A stretch of 62,576 nucleotides of DNA from an uncultured Clostridia bacterium (GTDB lineage: Bacteria; Bacillota; Clostridia; Oscillospirales; Acutalibacteraceae), in the NCBI GenBank assembly GCA_946184925.1, contig CAMHHL010000002.1, forward strand, positions 1 through 62,576, given 5' to 3'. The notes beneath the pieces are model-generated. The model ran no database searches and was not told where the DNA came from. It saw only the letters and a list, made by a program, of their open reading frames with translations. Shown one piece after another: positions 19,576-29,395 of the stretch. A program made the translations under genes and the position numbers. Each line of letters starts with the position of its first letter. Positions within the stretch are counted from its first letter, which is position 1.

Positions 19576-19647
19576 ATATGTTAGGCTTATTACCCTGATG
19601 AACGATTGAAAAAACGTCGCAGGATACATTAGCGAGTCATAGCCCAA

Positions 19648-19876
19648 ACGTCACCTTTACAGACATATGATATGGAACAGTTGTCACAGTCTAAACGACA
19701 CCTTTACAGACATATGATATGGAACAGTTGTCACAGTCTAAACGACACCTTTACAGACGTTTGACAGGACAGCAAGTCACATTCTAAACGACACCTTTAC
19801 AGACGTTTGACAGGACAGCAAGTCACAGCTCAAACCAAGCATTGGATAGGAGAAGTCCCGTAACAGGGTAGAGATA
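19648..19876 (+). repeat. repeat element B3: four tandem units plus cap
   Basis: CACCTTTAC anchors at 19652, 19699, 19746 and 19792 show a 46-47 bp period. The first two units share one variant (ACATATGATATGGAACAG) and the last two another (ACGTTTGACAGGACAGCAAG). The array is followed by the conserved cap (about 19836-19876, ending ACAGGGTAGAGATA), 22 bp before the uvrA start. Confidence 0.9.
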
Positions 19877-19897
19877 TTAAAATGGAGTGTATTTTTT

Positions 19898-22729
19898 ATG
19901 TCACAGGATAAAATTATTGTGAAGGGTGCGCGCCAGCATAACCTAAAGAATATAAATGTAACAATTCCGCGCGATAAGCTTGTTGTAATCACCGGACTTT
20001 CAGGCTCGGGTAAGAGCTCGCTTGCCTTTGATACTATTTATGCCGAAGGTCAGCGCCGCTATGTCGAGAGCCTCAGCTCCTACGCTCGAATGTTCCTCGG
20101 GCAGAGCAACAAGCCTGATGTTGACGAAATTCAGGGACTTTCTCCGGCGATTTCAATTGACCAGAAAACTACATCACATAATCCGCGTTCAACCGTCGGC
20201 ACCGTAACGGAAATATATGACTATCTCCGTCTGCTCTTTGCCCGAATCGGTATTCCTCATTGCCCGGTTTGCGGTCGTGAAATAACTCAGCAAAGCGTAG
20301 ACCAGATTGTGGACAGTGTTTTGGCTCTCGAGAACGGAACAAAAATTCAGATTATGGCTCCGATTGTCCGAGGACGAAAGGGTACTCAGCAGAAGGAGTT
20401 TGAAAAGGCCCGAAAGGCGGGCTTTGTGCGCGTGCGTGCAGACGGAGAAATGTATGACCTTTCGGAAAATATTGAGCTTGAGAAGAATAAAAAGCATAAT
20501 ATTGATATTATAGTTGACAGGCTTGTTGTCAAGGACAATATTCGCTCGCGTCTTGCTGACTCAATCGAGACAGCGTCAAAGCTGACTTCCGGGCTTATTA
20601 CCGTCAACGTTATCGGCGGCGAGGATATGACCTTCTCCCAGAACTACGCCTGCCCGGAGCACGGCGTAAGTGTGGACGAGCTCTCGCCGAGAATGTTTTC
20701 TTTTAATAATCCGTTCGGAGCCTGCCCGAAGTGCACCGGTCTCGGAGTTTTTCTGAAAGTTGACCCTCAGCTTGTCGTTCCAAACCCGGAGCTCAGCGTT
20801 GCACAGGGCGGACTGAAGGGAAGCGGCTGGGCAATGGAAGGAAACTCTATTGCGGAAATGTATTTTAATGCTTTAGCAGAAAAATATAACTTTAAGCTGA
20901 CTACTCCGATAGGGGAGCTGCCGGAGAAAATCCTGAACATATTGCTCTACGGGACAAACGGCGAAACGCTGACGCTGCGCCGCAGAATGCCGTTCGGAGA
21001 TGAACGGATTATGACCAGACCGTTTGAAGGTATTGTCAATAACCTTGAGCGCCGCTTCCGAGAAACGACAAGTGCTTGGATTAAGGACGAGATTCAGGGC
21101 TATATGGCGGAGATTCCGTGCGATGCGTGCGGCGGCAGAAGATTATCTCCCACAAGCCTTGGTGTTACAGTCGGCGGTCTTAACATTGCCGAGTTCTGTG
21201 ATATGCAGGTTGTTGAGGCGCTGGACTTCATTAAAACATCAAATCTATCGGAGCGCGACCGCTTTATTGGTAAGGCGGTGTTTAAAGAGGTGAGGGAGAG
21301 GCTGAACTTTCTCAATAGCGTCGGTCTCGGTTATCTGACTCTTTCGCGCTCAAGCGGAACGCTCAGCGGCGGTGAAAGTCAGCGAATACGCCTTGCTACT
21401 CAGATTGGCTCCTCACTAATGGGGGTTATGTATGTCCTGGACGAGCCGAGCATCGGACTTCATCAGCGTGACAATGAGAAGCTTCTCGGTACGCTCAAGC
21501 ACCTTCGCGATGTAGGAAATACGGTTATTGTTGTTGAACACGATGAGGATACGATGTACGCCGCCGACCATATTATTGACATAGGTCCCGGAGCCGGAAT
21601 TCACGGCGGCGAGATAATTGCCGAGGGCGACGTTGAGGCGATAAAGGCGAATGAAAAATCAATCACCGGTCAGTATCTCAGCGGAAAACGTTCTATCCCT
21701 GTTCCTGAAAAGCGCAGAAAGGGTAACGGAAAGTTTCTTGAGGTCAAGGGTGCGGCTCAGAATAATCTGAAAAACATTAACGTTAAATTTCCTTTAGGTA
21801 AATTTATCTGCGTTACCGGTGTTTCCGGTTCAGGGAAAAGCTCGCTTGTCAACGAGATTGTCTACAAAAAGCTCGCTTCTGAGCTTAACCGTGCCAAAAT
21901 CCGAGCAGGCAAGCATAAGAGTATCAAGGGACTTGAGAATCTTGACAAGGTTATTAACATAAATCAAAGCCCAATCGGAAGAACTCCGCGAAGCAATCCG
22001 GCAACGTATACAGGCGTTTTCACTGATATTCGCAATCTTTTTGCGACAACAACGGAGGCTAAAATGCGCGGCTACAGTCAAAGTCGGTTCTCGTTTAATG
22101 TAAAGGGCGGTCGATGTGAGGCATGTCAGGGCGACGGTATCATAAAAATTGAGATGCATTTCTTGCCTGATGTGTATGTTCCATGTGACGTGTGCAAGGG
22201 CAGGAGATATAACCACGAAACCCTTGAAGTAAAATACAAGGGAAAATCTATTCACGATGTGCTCGAGATGACAGTCGAGGAAGGACTCGAATTCTTCAGC
22301 ACGATTCCGAGAATAAGCCGAAAGCTTCAGACGCTGTATGACGTCGGTCTCGGCTATATCAAAATCGGTCAGCCTGCAACAACTCTCTCCGGCGGCGAGG
22401 CTCAGCGTGTAAAGCTTGCGACAGAGCTTGCGAAGCGCAGCACCGGAAAGACTGTTTATATTCTTGACGAGCCGACAACCGGACTTCATATCGCTGATGT
22501 TCACAAACTCAGCGAGGTTCTCAATAAGCTTGTTGACAGCGGAAATACCGTTATTGTTATTGAACACAATCTTGATTTGATTAAAATTGCGGATCATATC
22601 ATAGACCTCGGCCCCGAGGGCGGCAACTACGGAGGCACTATTGTTGCCGAGGGTACGCCTGAAAAGGTCGCAGAGGTTGAAGGCTCTTTCACCGGACAGT
22701 ATCTGAGAAAGATATTTGATAAACAGTGA
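19898..22729 (+). CDS. uvrA: excinuclease ABC subunit A
   Basis: A 943-aa damage-recognition ATPase of nucleotide excision repair, acting with UvrB. There are two ABC ATPase halves: Walker [10 protein letters not shown] near residue 31 and GVSGSGKSS in the second half, with signatures [12 protein letters not shown] and [12 protein letters not shown]. The zinc-binding pairs are CPEHG...CPKC in the insertion and CEAC...CDVC in the second half. The UvrB-interaction motif PHCPVCG is present. Length is normal. The ATG has GGAG upstream. The stop (DKQ, TGA) is inside a heptad tract. Confidence 0.98.
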   Translation: MSQDKIIVKGARQHNLKNINVTIPRDKLVVITGLSGSGKSSLAFDTIYAEGQRRYVESLSSYARMFLGQSNKPDVDEIQGLSPAISIDQKTTSHNPRSTVGTVTEIYDYLRLLFARIGIPHCPVCGREITQQSVDQIVDSVLALENGTKIQIMAPIVRGRKGTQQKEFEKARKAGFVRVRADGEMYDLSENIELEKNKKHNIDIIVDRLVVKDNIRSRLADSIETASKLTSGLITVNVIGGEDMTFSQNYACPEHGVSVDELSPRMFSFNNPFGACPKCTGLGVFLKVDPQLVVPNPELSVAQGGLKGSGWAMEGNSIAEMYFNALAEKYNFKLTTPIGELPEKILNILLYGTNGETLTLRRRMPFGDERIMTRPFEGIVNNLERRFRETTSAWIKDEIQGYMAEIPCDACGGRRLSPTSLGVTVGGLNIAEFCDMQVVEALDFIKTSNLSERDRFIGKAVFKEVRERLNFLNSVGLGYLTLSRSSGTLSGGESQRIRLATQIGSSLMGVMYVLDEPSIGLHQRDNEKLLGTLKHLRDVGNTVIVVEHDEDTMYAADHIIDIGPGAGIHGGEIIAEGDVEAIKANEKSITGQYLSGKRSIPVPEKRRKGNGKFLEVKGAAQNNLKNINVKFPLGKFICVTGVSGSGKSSLVNEIVYKKLASELNRAKIRAGKHKSIKGLENLDKVININQSPIGRTPRSNPATYTGVFTDIRNLFATTTEAKMRGYSQSRFSFNVKGGRCEACQGDGIIKIEMHFLPDVYVPCDVCKGRRYNHETLEVKYKGKSIHDVLEMTVEEGLEFFSTIPRISRKLQTLYDVGLGYIKIGQPATTLSGGEAQRVKLATELAKRSTGKTVYILDEPTTGLHIADVHKLSEVLNKLVDSGNTVIVIEHNLDLIKIADHIIDLGPEGGNYGGTIVAEGTPEKVAEVEGSFTGQYLRKIFDKQ

Positions 22730-22765
22730 ATAACGAATTATTAACAATTAACAGTTTACAGTTTC
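22727..22765. repeat. degenerate heptanucleotide tract at the uvrA stop
   Basis: AGTGAAT AACGAAT TATTAAC AATTAAC AGTTTAC AGTTTC units starting at the stop codon. Confidence 0.6.
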
Positions 22766-22895
22766 GGTCGAGCAGATAGGTCGTATAGAAAATATACGTC
22801 GCCAATCCGAAAATATTTCTTTGTTTGCTGCGCAAGCAGCATAAAAATTTGGTCGGGCAACAGACGTGAGAAACTAAAAATCTGTCTGCCAGACC
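22766..22895 (+). repeat. repeat element A, copy A5
   Basis: Full-length copy in forward orientation with both ends (GGTCGAGCAGATAGGTCG ... TCTGTCTGCCAGACC) and the central TTTGCTGCGCAAGCAGCA. More diverged inside than A2 and A4. Confidence 0.85.
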
Positions 22896-22985
22896 TTACA
22901 ACTTACCACTTACAACTTTCCGCTTACTACTTACAACTTACAACTTAAAACTTTGTCCGCTTACTACTTACAACTTACAACTAAT
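22896..22985. repeat. long degenerate heptanucleotide tract before srtB
   Basis: About a dozen ACTTACA-type 7-bp units (TACAACT, TACCACT, CCGCTTA and similar). With A5 it fills most of the 329-bp uvrA-srtB gap. Confidence 0.7.
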
Positions 22986-22992
22986 AAAAACA

Positions 22993-23021
22993 TTGACACG
23001 AGGGAATATTGGGATTATAAT
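22993..23021 (+). promoter_or_regulatory. sigma-A promoter of the srtB-LCP operon
   Basis: Perfect TTGACA (22993-22998), a 17-bp spacer and perfect TATAAT (23016-23021). Confidence 0.82.
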
Positions 23022-23058
23022 ATAAGGTGCATTATTATGTGTCGAGAGGATAATACTT

Positions 23059-23850
23059 ATGAAGATTGACAGACGAACACTCAGCATAATTGTTGCGTTC
23101 CTGATTGTTTTGATTGCGGGCGGAGCGGTTCTTTTTATGGTGCTCAACTCTAACTCAGCGGTTCCGTCAGGTTCTACAGTTGCCACATCTTCCGCGACAG
23201 ACAGCGAGGGCAACACTATCGCGCCTGATGATGTTTCTGCCAATCTGCCTGTTAATCCTGTCGATTTCGTCTCCTTGCAGGAGAAGAATCCGGAGATTTT
23301 CGGTTGGATTAAGGTTCCCGACACTAATATCGACTATCCTCTTCTTCAAAGTACGGAGCGTGACGACTTCTATCTGCATCAAGCCTATGACAAGTCCGGC
23401 TACAGCTTCGCAGGCTCGATTTATATGGAGTATTGCAACAGTACCGAGATGACAGACAGGGTATCAGTGCTGTATGGTCATAATATGATTGACGGCTCGA
23501 TGTTCGCTAATCTTCACAAATTCGAGGATACAAGCTTCTTCAACAATAAGAAGCACCGCTATTTTTACATTTATACTCCAACCAGAAAGCTCACATATGA
23601 GGTTGTCTCAGCGTATGAGTATGACAACAGGCATATTATGAATTCGTTCAACTTTGCCGAGAATGATGTGTTTGAGAATTACCTCAAGTATATTCAGAAT
23701 CCGCGTTCCGTCGTCAGAAATGTCCGTACCGACCTTGATCATGAGCTAAGTATTTTCGACAAAATTGTTACTTTGAGCACCTGCGTTGATGTGGGAGACG
23801 GCAGGTATCTTTTACAGGGGGTTTTAGTGAAGGATGAATTTACAAGGTAA
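23059..23850 (+). CDS. srtB: class B sortase
   Basis: A 263-aa transpeptidase that anchors surface proteins to peptidoglycan at an NPQTN-like signal. An N-terminal signal anchor (about residues 8-32) precedes the catalytic domain. The triad is visible: His in LYGHNM (about H141), Cys in TLSTCV (about C242) and Arg in GDGRYLL (about R249). Spacing and the long insertion before Cys fit class B. AGAGGAT precedes the ATG. No protein in the window carries an obvious sorting signal, so its substrates lie elsewhere. The end overlaps the LCP gene by 17 bp. Confidence 0.92.
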   Translation: MKIDRRTLSIIVAFLIVLIAGGAVLFMVLNSNSAVPSGSTVATSSATDSEGNTIAPDDVSANLPVNPVDFVSLQEKNPEIFGWIKVPDTNIDYPLLQSTERDDFYLHQAYDKSGYSFAGSIYMEYCNSTEMTDRVSVLYGHNMIDGSMFANLHKFEDTSFFNNKKHRYFYIYTPTRKLTYEVVSAYEYDNRHIMNSFNFAENDVFENYLKYIQNPRSVVRNVRTDLDHELSIFDKIVTLSTCVDVGDGRYLLQGVLVKDEFTR

Positions 23851-25234
23851 CGGCAGTAATCATAACAAAAGACCTAATCTTAACGATGATAACGAATCAT
23901 TTATAAAATTCAGACAAGACTCGGACTATGAGCGGATTACCGGTCAGAGCCCGAGTGCCGGTTCGTTTGAGACTTCTCAGGATGACACCGAGCGTTCCAA
24001 AAAGCTTCAGGAAGCGATTGATATGGAGAATTCCTCAGCGTATGAGGATCTTGATGATTTTATCTATCGCCAGAACAAGAAGCGCACAAAAACAAGCGGC
24101 AGGCATCATCATCACCGCCATCGCAGCCCGTCGGTGCTCTCTCCCGGTCACAAGAGAAAAACAACCTCTAAACCGCACAAGCACAAGCATCATTTTCATC
24201 GCCATCACCACCGCAGAAAGAGAATGAAAGCTTGGAAGAAGGTTATCATCGGAATTCTCGCAGGTATTCTCGCTGTTATTATCGGTTTATTTGCGGCTTT
24301 CTTCATTATGGTTAACATCGGTAAATCCGCACTTCTCGATAAAACAGGGCTTAATATTGCCGCTCCTGACTCTGCTCAGGTTCAGGAGAACGGTAATTAT
24401 CTGCTTTACAAGGGGCAGCGATATAAGTATAACGATAATATCACGACTATTCTCTGTATGGGTATAGATAAAGAGTCGTTCTCGAGTGATTCGGATGATA
24501 TCGGAACCGGCGGTGACGCGGATACTCTGTTCCTGCTTGCGATGGATTTGGAGAGCGGCAACGCTAAGATTATCACTATCTCGCGTGACACCATGGCTGA
24601 AATCGGAGTTTACTCTCCGAACGGTTCATATATAGGAACCAGAAAATCTCAGATATGTCTTGCTTACGCTTATGGCGACGGCAAGGAAACCAGTTGTCAC
24701 AACCAGCTCGTGGCTGTTCGTCAGTTGTTCTATAATCTTCCGATTAACTCCTACATCTCGCTCGACATGGATGGAATCGGCCCGATCAACGATTCAGTCG
24801 GCGGTGTTGACGTTATTTCTCCCGAAACAATCAAGCCGTTTAAGGAAGGTGAGAAGTATTCTCTCTACGGTTCGATGGCAACTCAATTTGTTCGTACAAG
24901 AACTCACGCTACAATCGACGGCAACAGCCTGCGTATGCAGAGACAGAAAGCGTATCTTGAAAGCTTCGCTTCAAAGGTTCTGACAATGACAAAGGAGAAG
25001 ATTACTACTCCGCTTGATGTTTTCAACACCGCTTCTCCTTATGTTTGCACCAACATTGACGCGCCGAAGGTATCATACTTTACAACCACTATGCTTCAGG
25101 CTTCGTTCAAGGGCTTCGAGATTGAGAACGTTCCAGGTGAGCTAAAGGACGGCGGCAAATATGCTGAGTTCTATGTTGATGAAGAAAAGTTCTTTGAGCT
25201 GTTTTTGAACACTTATTATAAACCTGTTAATTAA
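23834..25234 (+). CDS. LytR-CpsA-Psr family protein with His-rich cytoplasmic tail
   Basis: A 466-aa member of the family that ligates wall teichoic acid or polysaccharide precursors to peptidoglycan outside the membrane. The cytoplasmic part is about 130 residues, with 14 His in residues 91-126 mixed with Arg and Lys. One transmembrane helix (about 134-160) and the extracellular LCP domain follow. Family landmarks are LCMGID, ADTLFLLAMD, ITISRDTM (catalytic Arg-Asp) and VGGVDV. The start overlaps sortase, with GGGGG about 13 bases upstream, so translation is probably coupled. The His-rich tail is not a family feature and may bind metal or polyphosphate (inference). Confidence 0.9.
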   Translation: MNLQGNGSNHNKRPNLNDDNESFIKFRQDSDYERITGQSPSAGSFETSQDDTERSKKLQEAIDMENSSAYEDLDDFIYRQNKKRTKTSGRHHHHRHRSPSVLSPGHKRKTTSKPHKHKHHFHRHHHRRKRMKAWKKVIIGILAGILAVIIGLFAAFFIMVNIGKSALLDKTGLNIAAPDSAQVQENGNYLLYKGQRYKYNDNITTILCMGIDKESFSSDSDDIGTGGDADTLFLLAMDLESGNAKIITISRDTMAEIGVYSPNGSYIGTRKSQICLAYAYGDGKETSCHNQLVAVRQLFYNLPINSYISLDMDGIGPINDSVGGVDVISPETIKPFKEGEKYSLYGSMATQFVRTRTHATIDGNSLRMQRQKAYLESFASKVLTMTKEKITTPLDVFNTASPYVCTNIDAPKVSYFTTTMLQASFKGFEIENVPGELKDGGKYAEFYVDEEKFFELFLNTYYKPVN

Positions 25235-25239
25235 GAATC

Positions 25240-25270
25240 AGAGCCGACTCGTTTGAGCCGGCTCTTTTTA
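25240..25270. terminator. bidirectional terminator between LCP and tspO
   Basis: Stem AGAGCCGACTC (25240-25250) with GAGCCGGCTCT (25255-25265), GTTT loop, T run on the plus strand. It lies between two converging genes. Confidence 0.85.
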
Positions 25271-25753
25271 GTTTAGTATTAATACACCGAGTGTGAGGTA
25301 TGTTGCGAACGCCGTCCAGAGCAGATACGGAATCTGCAATGCTCCTGCAAGCGGTGATATTTTGTAGAACAGCTTTATCATAATGATTATCATGATTAAC
25401 AGCAGAACTATCCAAATAAACGCCAGCAGATATGCCGCAAGATTGAAGAAAATTATCGGCCAGACAAAATTTACAATAAGCTGAGCGCCGTAAACCGCGA
25501 GAGCGGTTGTACGAAGACCTTTCGGGTCATTTCGCGCGGTATAAATAATATATGCCGATATCCCCATTAGCAGAAACAGAAATGTCCATACAATAGGAAA
25601 CAGAAAATCAGGCGGAGATAGGGGAGGCTTATTTGCTTTGTCAAAGCTCTCCATACCAAACATAGAGATTATTCCCGACAAAATTCCTACTCCGAGGCTG
25701 ATTGCGCAGCTTGCGATGAGTTTTTTGATGTCTATACTGTGTACCATTCGCAT
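25268..25753 (-). CDS. tspO: TspO/MBR family membrane protein
   Basis: A 161-aa five-helix membrane protein of the translocator-protein family, which binds porphyrins and related ligands. Landmarks are the loop PPLSPPDFLFPIVWT in the first half, NFVWPIIFFNL in the middle and the C-terminal PYLLWTAFATYL. AAAGGA lies upstream of the ATG. Its physiological role in anaerobes is not known. It stands alone on the minus strand. Confidence 0.93.
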   Translation of the reverse strand: MRMVHSIDIKKLIASCAISLGVGILSGIISMFGMESFDKANKPPLSPPDFLFPIVWTFLFLLMGISAYIIYTARNDPKGLRTTALAVYGAQLIVNFVWPIIFFNLAAYLLAFIWIVLLLIMIIIMIKLFYKISPLAGALQIPYLLWTAFATYLTLGVLILN

Positions 25754-25842
25754 TTAAAATTATCCTTTCAGCTTTAGCTTCCGGAATATTATATGCATTT
25801 GGGAGTAAAAATATGTATTTTTGAAGTTGTAAGTTTTTGCCG

Positions 25843-25922
25843 TTCACTATTCCTTATTCGTTATTCACTAATAATTCGGTCGGGCAGAGAACGCGAGTAT
25901 TTCGCATTCTGTCTGCCCGACC
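25843..25922 (+). repeat. heptanucleotide tract with repeat element A fragment A6
   Basis: TTCACTA TTCCTTA TTCGTTA TTCACTA units (25843-25872), then the tail half of element A (about 25875-25922: TTCGGTCGGGCAGAGAACG ... CTGTCTGCCCGACC). Here the half element by itself forms an inverted repeat, GGTCGGGCAGA with TCTGCCCGACC-like ends. Confidence 0.75.
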
Positions 25923-25952
25923 TAAACTCTAAATATTTATTTGTTTATTATC

Positions 25953-26705
25953 TTACTCGTAATCCGCGATATTCGCCCATGTGGTGAGAAGCTCCTGCTC
26001 CTCGGGAATTCCCTTGACTGACTGAGAAGCCGCAACAATCGGCATCCAGTACTGGACGAGCTGTTTCGCTGTGTCTGTCTTTCTGCAATAGACGTCGAGG
26101 TACTTTTTCGCAATATCCTCTTTGTTTCCGAGAGTCAGCATAAGGTATGTTCTTGCCGCGTCGGCAGCTCCGTTGCCCTGAGTTACATGTGCCCAGTCAA
26201 TAACATAGGCGTCGCCAACCGGGGTGATGATTACGTTGCTGGGAACAAAGTCTCCGTGACAAACCTTGTTGTGCTTCTTCATTCCGTTTACGCGGTTGTG
26301 AAGCTCATAGCGAACTGTGGCGTCGAGCTTGGTACTGCTGATTTTCTTCTGCATCTTGTCGCGAAGGTCAGTGAGCAGGGGAGAACGCTTTGAGAGAATA
26401 TCAATCTGAATGTCAACGAATTTTTCGATGAATTCGTCAATGTTCTCGGGATTTTCAGCCATGAGCTCAGCCATAGTCTTGCCTTCGATATAATCGGAGA
26501 CAATAGCCCACTTGCCGTCAACCATCGTTACCTCGCGAAGACGGGGAATTTTAATCTCGCCGATTTCTTCAACGCGAGCCTGATTCAGAGCTTCGTTGAG
26601 TACGGCAGCCTTTGAAAAGTTTTCGTCAAATACCTTGATTGCCTTGTCGCCGTCACGGTATATTTTTTTGCCTTTTGTTTCATAAATGATGTTTTCAAGC
26701 TTCAT
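25953..26705 (-). CDS. aminoglycoside phosphotransferase-fold kinase
   Basis: A 250-aa protein of the APH/choline kinase-like fold. The active loop is CHGDFVPSNVI, with catalytic Asp and metal-binding Asn, and the second metal motif is VIDWAHVTQGN. An N-terminal lobe Lys (DKAIKVFDE) and a Glu are consistent with ATP binding. The substrate is unknown; the family phosphorylates small molecules and need not confer antibiotic resistance. The ATG comes one base after the adhE stop, with AAGGAGG inside the adhE end, so it is translated from the adhE message. This pairing suggests a metabolic rather than a resistance role (inference). Confidence 0.75.
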   Translation of the reverse strand: MKLENIIYETKGKKIYRDGDKAIKVFDENFSKAAVLNEALNQARVEEIGEIKIPRLREVTMVDGKWAIVSDYIEGKTMAELMAENPENIDEFIEKFVDIQIDILSKRSPLLTDLRDKMQKKISSTKLDATVRYELHNRVNGMKKHNKVCHGDFVPSNVIITPVGDAYVIDWAHVTQGNGAADAARTYLMLTLGNKEDIAKKYLDVYCRKTDTAKQLVQYWMPIVAASQSVKGIPEEQELLTTWANIADYE

Positions 26706-26706
26706 C

Positions 26707-29331
26707 TCACTCAGCCTCCTTGTAGTCCTTGCCGTAGTAAGCCTTGAGGTACATTTCCTTGATTTCGCTCATGAGCGGATATCTCGGGTTTGCGCCTGTG
26801 CACTGGTCGTCGAACGCCTGCTCGGTCATATCGTCGAGAGTATCGAGGAAGTATTTCTCATCAACGCCGTAGTCGCGTATTGTTTCCTTGATTCCGATTC
26901 TCGCTTTGAGGTCGTTTACAGCCTTGATAAGGTTTTCAACCTTCTCATCGTCGTCCTTGCCACCGAGGTTCAGGTACTCGGCAACCTCAGCATATCTTCG
27001 CTTGGTGTCAGGGTAAGCGTACTGGGAGAAGGTTCCCATCTTTGTAGGAGTTTGTGAAGCGTTAAAGCGGATAACATACTCAAGCATAAGAGCATTGGCG
27101 ATACCGTGAGCGATGTGGTGGAACGCGCCGAGCTTGTGAGCCATCGAGTGACATACACCGAGGAACGCATTGGCAAACGCCATACCTGCCATTGTAGCGG
27201 CGTGGGCAACTTTCTCGCGTGCGAACGGTTCGTTCTGACCGTTGTCGTAGCAAGCAGGGAGATATTCAAAGATGAGCTTGAGAGCTCTCAGCGCGAGACC
27301 GTCAGTGAAGTCAGTGTTGAGCATTGCTGCATAAGCCTCGAGTGCGTGGGAAACAGCGTCAATACCTGAAGCTGCTGTGAGTCCCTTGGGACCGGACATC
27401 ATAAGGTCGGCGTCTACAATCGCCATATCGGGCATTAGCTCGTAGTCAGCGAGAGGATACTTGGTTCCGTCGCTCTCATCGGTGATTACAGCGAACGGAG
27501 TGACCTCAGAGCCTGTTCCTGATGATGTAGGAACTGCGATAAACATCGCCTTGTCGCCCATATGCGGGAACTTGTAAATTCTCTTTCTTATATCGGAGAA
27601 GCGCATAGCCATGTCTGCAAAATCAACTTCAGGGTGTTCATAGAGAACCCACATAATTTTGCCGGCGTCCATAGCGGAACCGCCGCCGAGCGCAATGATG
27701 ACATCGGGCTTGAAGGCTTCCATAGCCGCAGCGCCTTCCTTGGCGGAAGCGAGCGTCGGATCGGGCTGAACGTTGAAGAAGGTTGTGTTGGTGATTTCCA
27801 TTGCGTCAAGCTCATCTGTAATGCGCTTTGAGTATCCGTTATTGAAGAGGAATTCATCGGTTACGACGAAAGCTCTCTTCTTGCCGAGCTCGTCCTTGAG
27901 CTCTCTGAGGGCTACCGGCAGACAGCCCTTCTTAATATAAACCTTTTCCGGTGTTCTGAACCAAAGCATATTTTCTCTCCTCTCGGCAACAGTCTTGATG
28001 TTGAGCAGGTGCTTGCAGCCTACGTTCTCTGAAATTGAGTTTCCGCCCCATGAACCGCAGCCGAGTGTCAGCGACGGTGTGAGGTCAAAGTTGTAGAGAT
28101 CGCCGATTCCGCCGTGTGAGGAAGGTGTGTTGACGAGAATTCGGCAGGTTTTCATGCGCTTGGCGAATGTGTCAATTTTATCCTTCTCGGTGACAGCGTT
28201 GAGATAGATTGATGAGGTGTGTCCGAAGCCGCCGTCAGCGATAAGCTGCTCAGCCTTTGCGAGCGCGTCCTCAAAGCCTTCGCTCTTGTACATTGCGAGA
28301 ACGGGGGAGAGCTTTTCGTGAGCGAATTCCTCGCTGATATCTACGCTCTCGACCTCGCCGATAAGAATTTTTGTCGTCTTGGGAACAGTTACTCCTGCGA
28401 GCTCGGCAATTTTATATGCCGGCTGTCCGACAATTTTGGCGTTGAGAGCGCCGTTGATGATTATGGTCTTTCTTACCTTGTCGATTTCATCGGCGGAGAG
28501 CACATGACATCCGCGGTCGATGAATTCATGTTTTACTTTGTCGTATATATTTTTGTCAACGATAACGCTCTGCTCGGAAGCACAAATCATACCGTTGTCA
28601 AAGGTCTTGGAATGAATTACCGAGTTTACTGCAACGAGGATGTCGGCAGTTTCGTCGATGATTGCCGGGGTGTTTCCCGCGCCTACGCCGAGAGCCGGCT
28701 TGCCGCTTGAATACGCTGCCTTTACCATTCCGGGGCCGCCTGTAGCGAGGATTGTGTCAGATTCGCTCATGATGAGGTTTGTCATTTCGAGCGAGGGAGC
28801 ATCAATCCATCCGATAATGTCCTCGGGAGCGCCTGCCTCAACAGCGGCTTCGAGAACAATCTTTGCAGCCTCAATGGTGCTCTTTTTAGCACGCGGATGA
28901 GGTGATATGATGATACCGTTCCTTGTTTTGAGCGCGATAAGACACTTGAAAATCGCAGTTGAGGTGGGGTTGGTTGTTGGGATAACTGCCGCGATAATGC
29001 CGATAGGCTCTGCAACACGCATTGTACCCATCGACTCGTTCCTGTCGATTACATCGCAGGTCTTTGCGTCGCGGTATTTGTTGTAAATATATTCGGACGC
29101 AAAGTGGTTTTTGATGACCTTGTCCTCTACAATGCCCATTCCGGTTTCTTCAACCGCAAGCTTGGCAAGTGGAATTCTCGCTCGGTTAGCGGCTGTTGCC
29201 GCGGCGAGAAAGATTTTGTCAACCTGTTCCTGTGTGAAAACAGCATACTCCTGTTGAGCTTTTCTGACTCTTTTGATAGTCTGTTCAAGAGCCTGAACGC
29301 TGTCTGTGACAGGATAGTTCTTTGTACTCAT
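26707..29331 (-). CDS. adhE: bifunctional acetaldehyde-CoA/alcohol dehydrogenase
   Basis: An 874-aa fermentation enzyme that reduces acetyl-CoA to acetaldehyde and then ethanol, recycling NADH; it forms spirosome filaments in other bacteria. The N-terminal aldehyde dehydrogenase half has the catalytic Cys in NGMICASEQ. The C-terminal half is an iron-dependent alcohol dehydrogenase with GGGSAMDAGK, and the iron ligands are in DAVSHALEAY and HSMAHKLGAFHHIAHG. Length is normal for AdhE. GGAGG precedes the ATG. Ethanol is therefore a likely end product of this organism. Confidence 0.97.
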   Translation of the reverse strand: MSTKNYPVTDSVQALEQTIKRVRKAQQEYAVFTQEQVDKIFLAAATAANRARIPLAKLAVEETGMGIVEDKVIKNHFASEYIYNKYRDAKTCDVIDRNESMGTMRVAEPIGIIAAVIPTTNPTSTAIFKCLIALKTRNGIIISPHPRAKKSTIEAAKIVLEAAVEAGAPEDIIGWIDAPSLEMTNLIMSESDTILATGGPGMVKAAYSSGKPALGVGAGNTPAIIDETADILVAVNSVIHSKTFDNGMICASEQSVIVDKNIYDKVKHEFIDRGCHVLSADEIDKVRKTIIINGALNAKIVGQPAYKIAELAGVTVPKTTKILIGEVESVDISEEFAHEKLSPVLAMYKSEGFEDALAKAEQLIADGGFGHTSSIYLNAVTEKDKIDTFAKRMKTCRILVNTPSSHGGIGDLYNFDLTPSLTLGCGSWGGNSISENVGCKHLLNIKTVAERRENMLWFRTPEKVYIKKGCLPVALRELKDELGKKRAFVVTDEFLFNNGYSKRITDELDAMEITNTTFFNVQPDPTLASAKEGAAAMEAFKPDVIIALGGGSAMDAGKIMWVLYEHPEVDFADMAMRFSDIRKRIYKFPHMGDKAMFIAVPTSSGTGSEVTPFAVITDESDGTKYPLADYELMPDMAIVDADLMMSGPKGLTAASGIDAVSHALEAYAAMLNTDFTDGLALRALKLIFEYLPACYDNGQNEPFAREKVAHAATMAGMAFANAFLGVCHSMAHKLGAFHHIAHGIANALMLEYVIRFNASQTPTKMGTFSQYAYPDTKRRYAEVAEYLNLGGKDDDEKVENLIKAVNDLKARIGIKETIRDYGVDEKYFLDTLDDMTEQAFDDQCTGANPRYPLMSEIKEMYLKAYYGKDYKEAE

Positions 29332-29366
29332 AATCTAACCTCCGTTTTGATATGGGTTATTATAAT

Positions 29367-29395
29367 TCTATAAAAGAAATACTAAATTAATTCAA
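29367..29395 (-). promoter_or_regulatory. sigma-A promoter of adhE
   Basis: On the minus strand, TTGAAT (29395-29390), a 17-bp spacer and TATAGA (29372-29367). It overlaps the 3' end of the upstream LRR gene. I saw no Rex operator near it. Confidence 0.6.

Noticed and set aside
21830..22747. 305-codon minus-strand frame
   Set aside because: Antisense to uvrA with no family resemblance.
25953..26705. Aminoglycoside resistance gene
   Set aside because: Only the general APH fold is visible. The operon with adhE and the lack of a resistance-type match argue for a metabolic kinase.
29367..29395. Rex operator at the adhE promoter
   Set aside because: I looked for the Rex half-site pattern and saw no convincing match.
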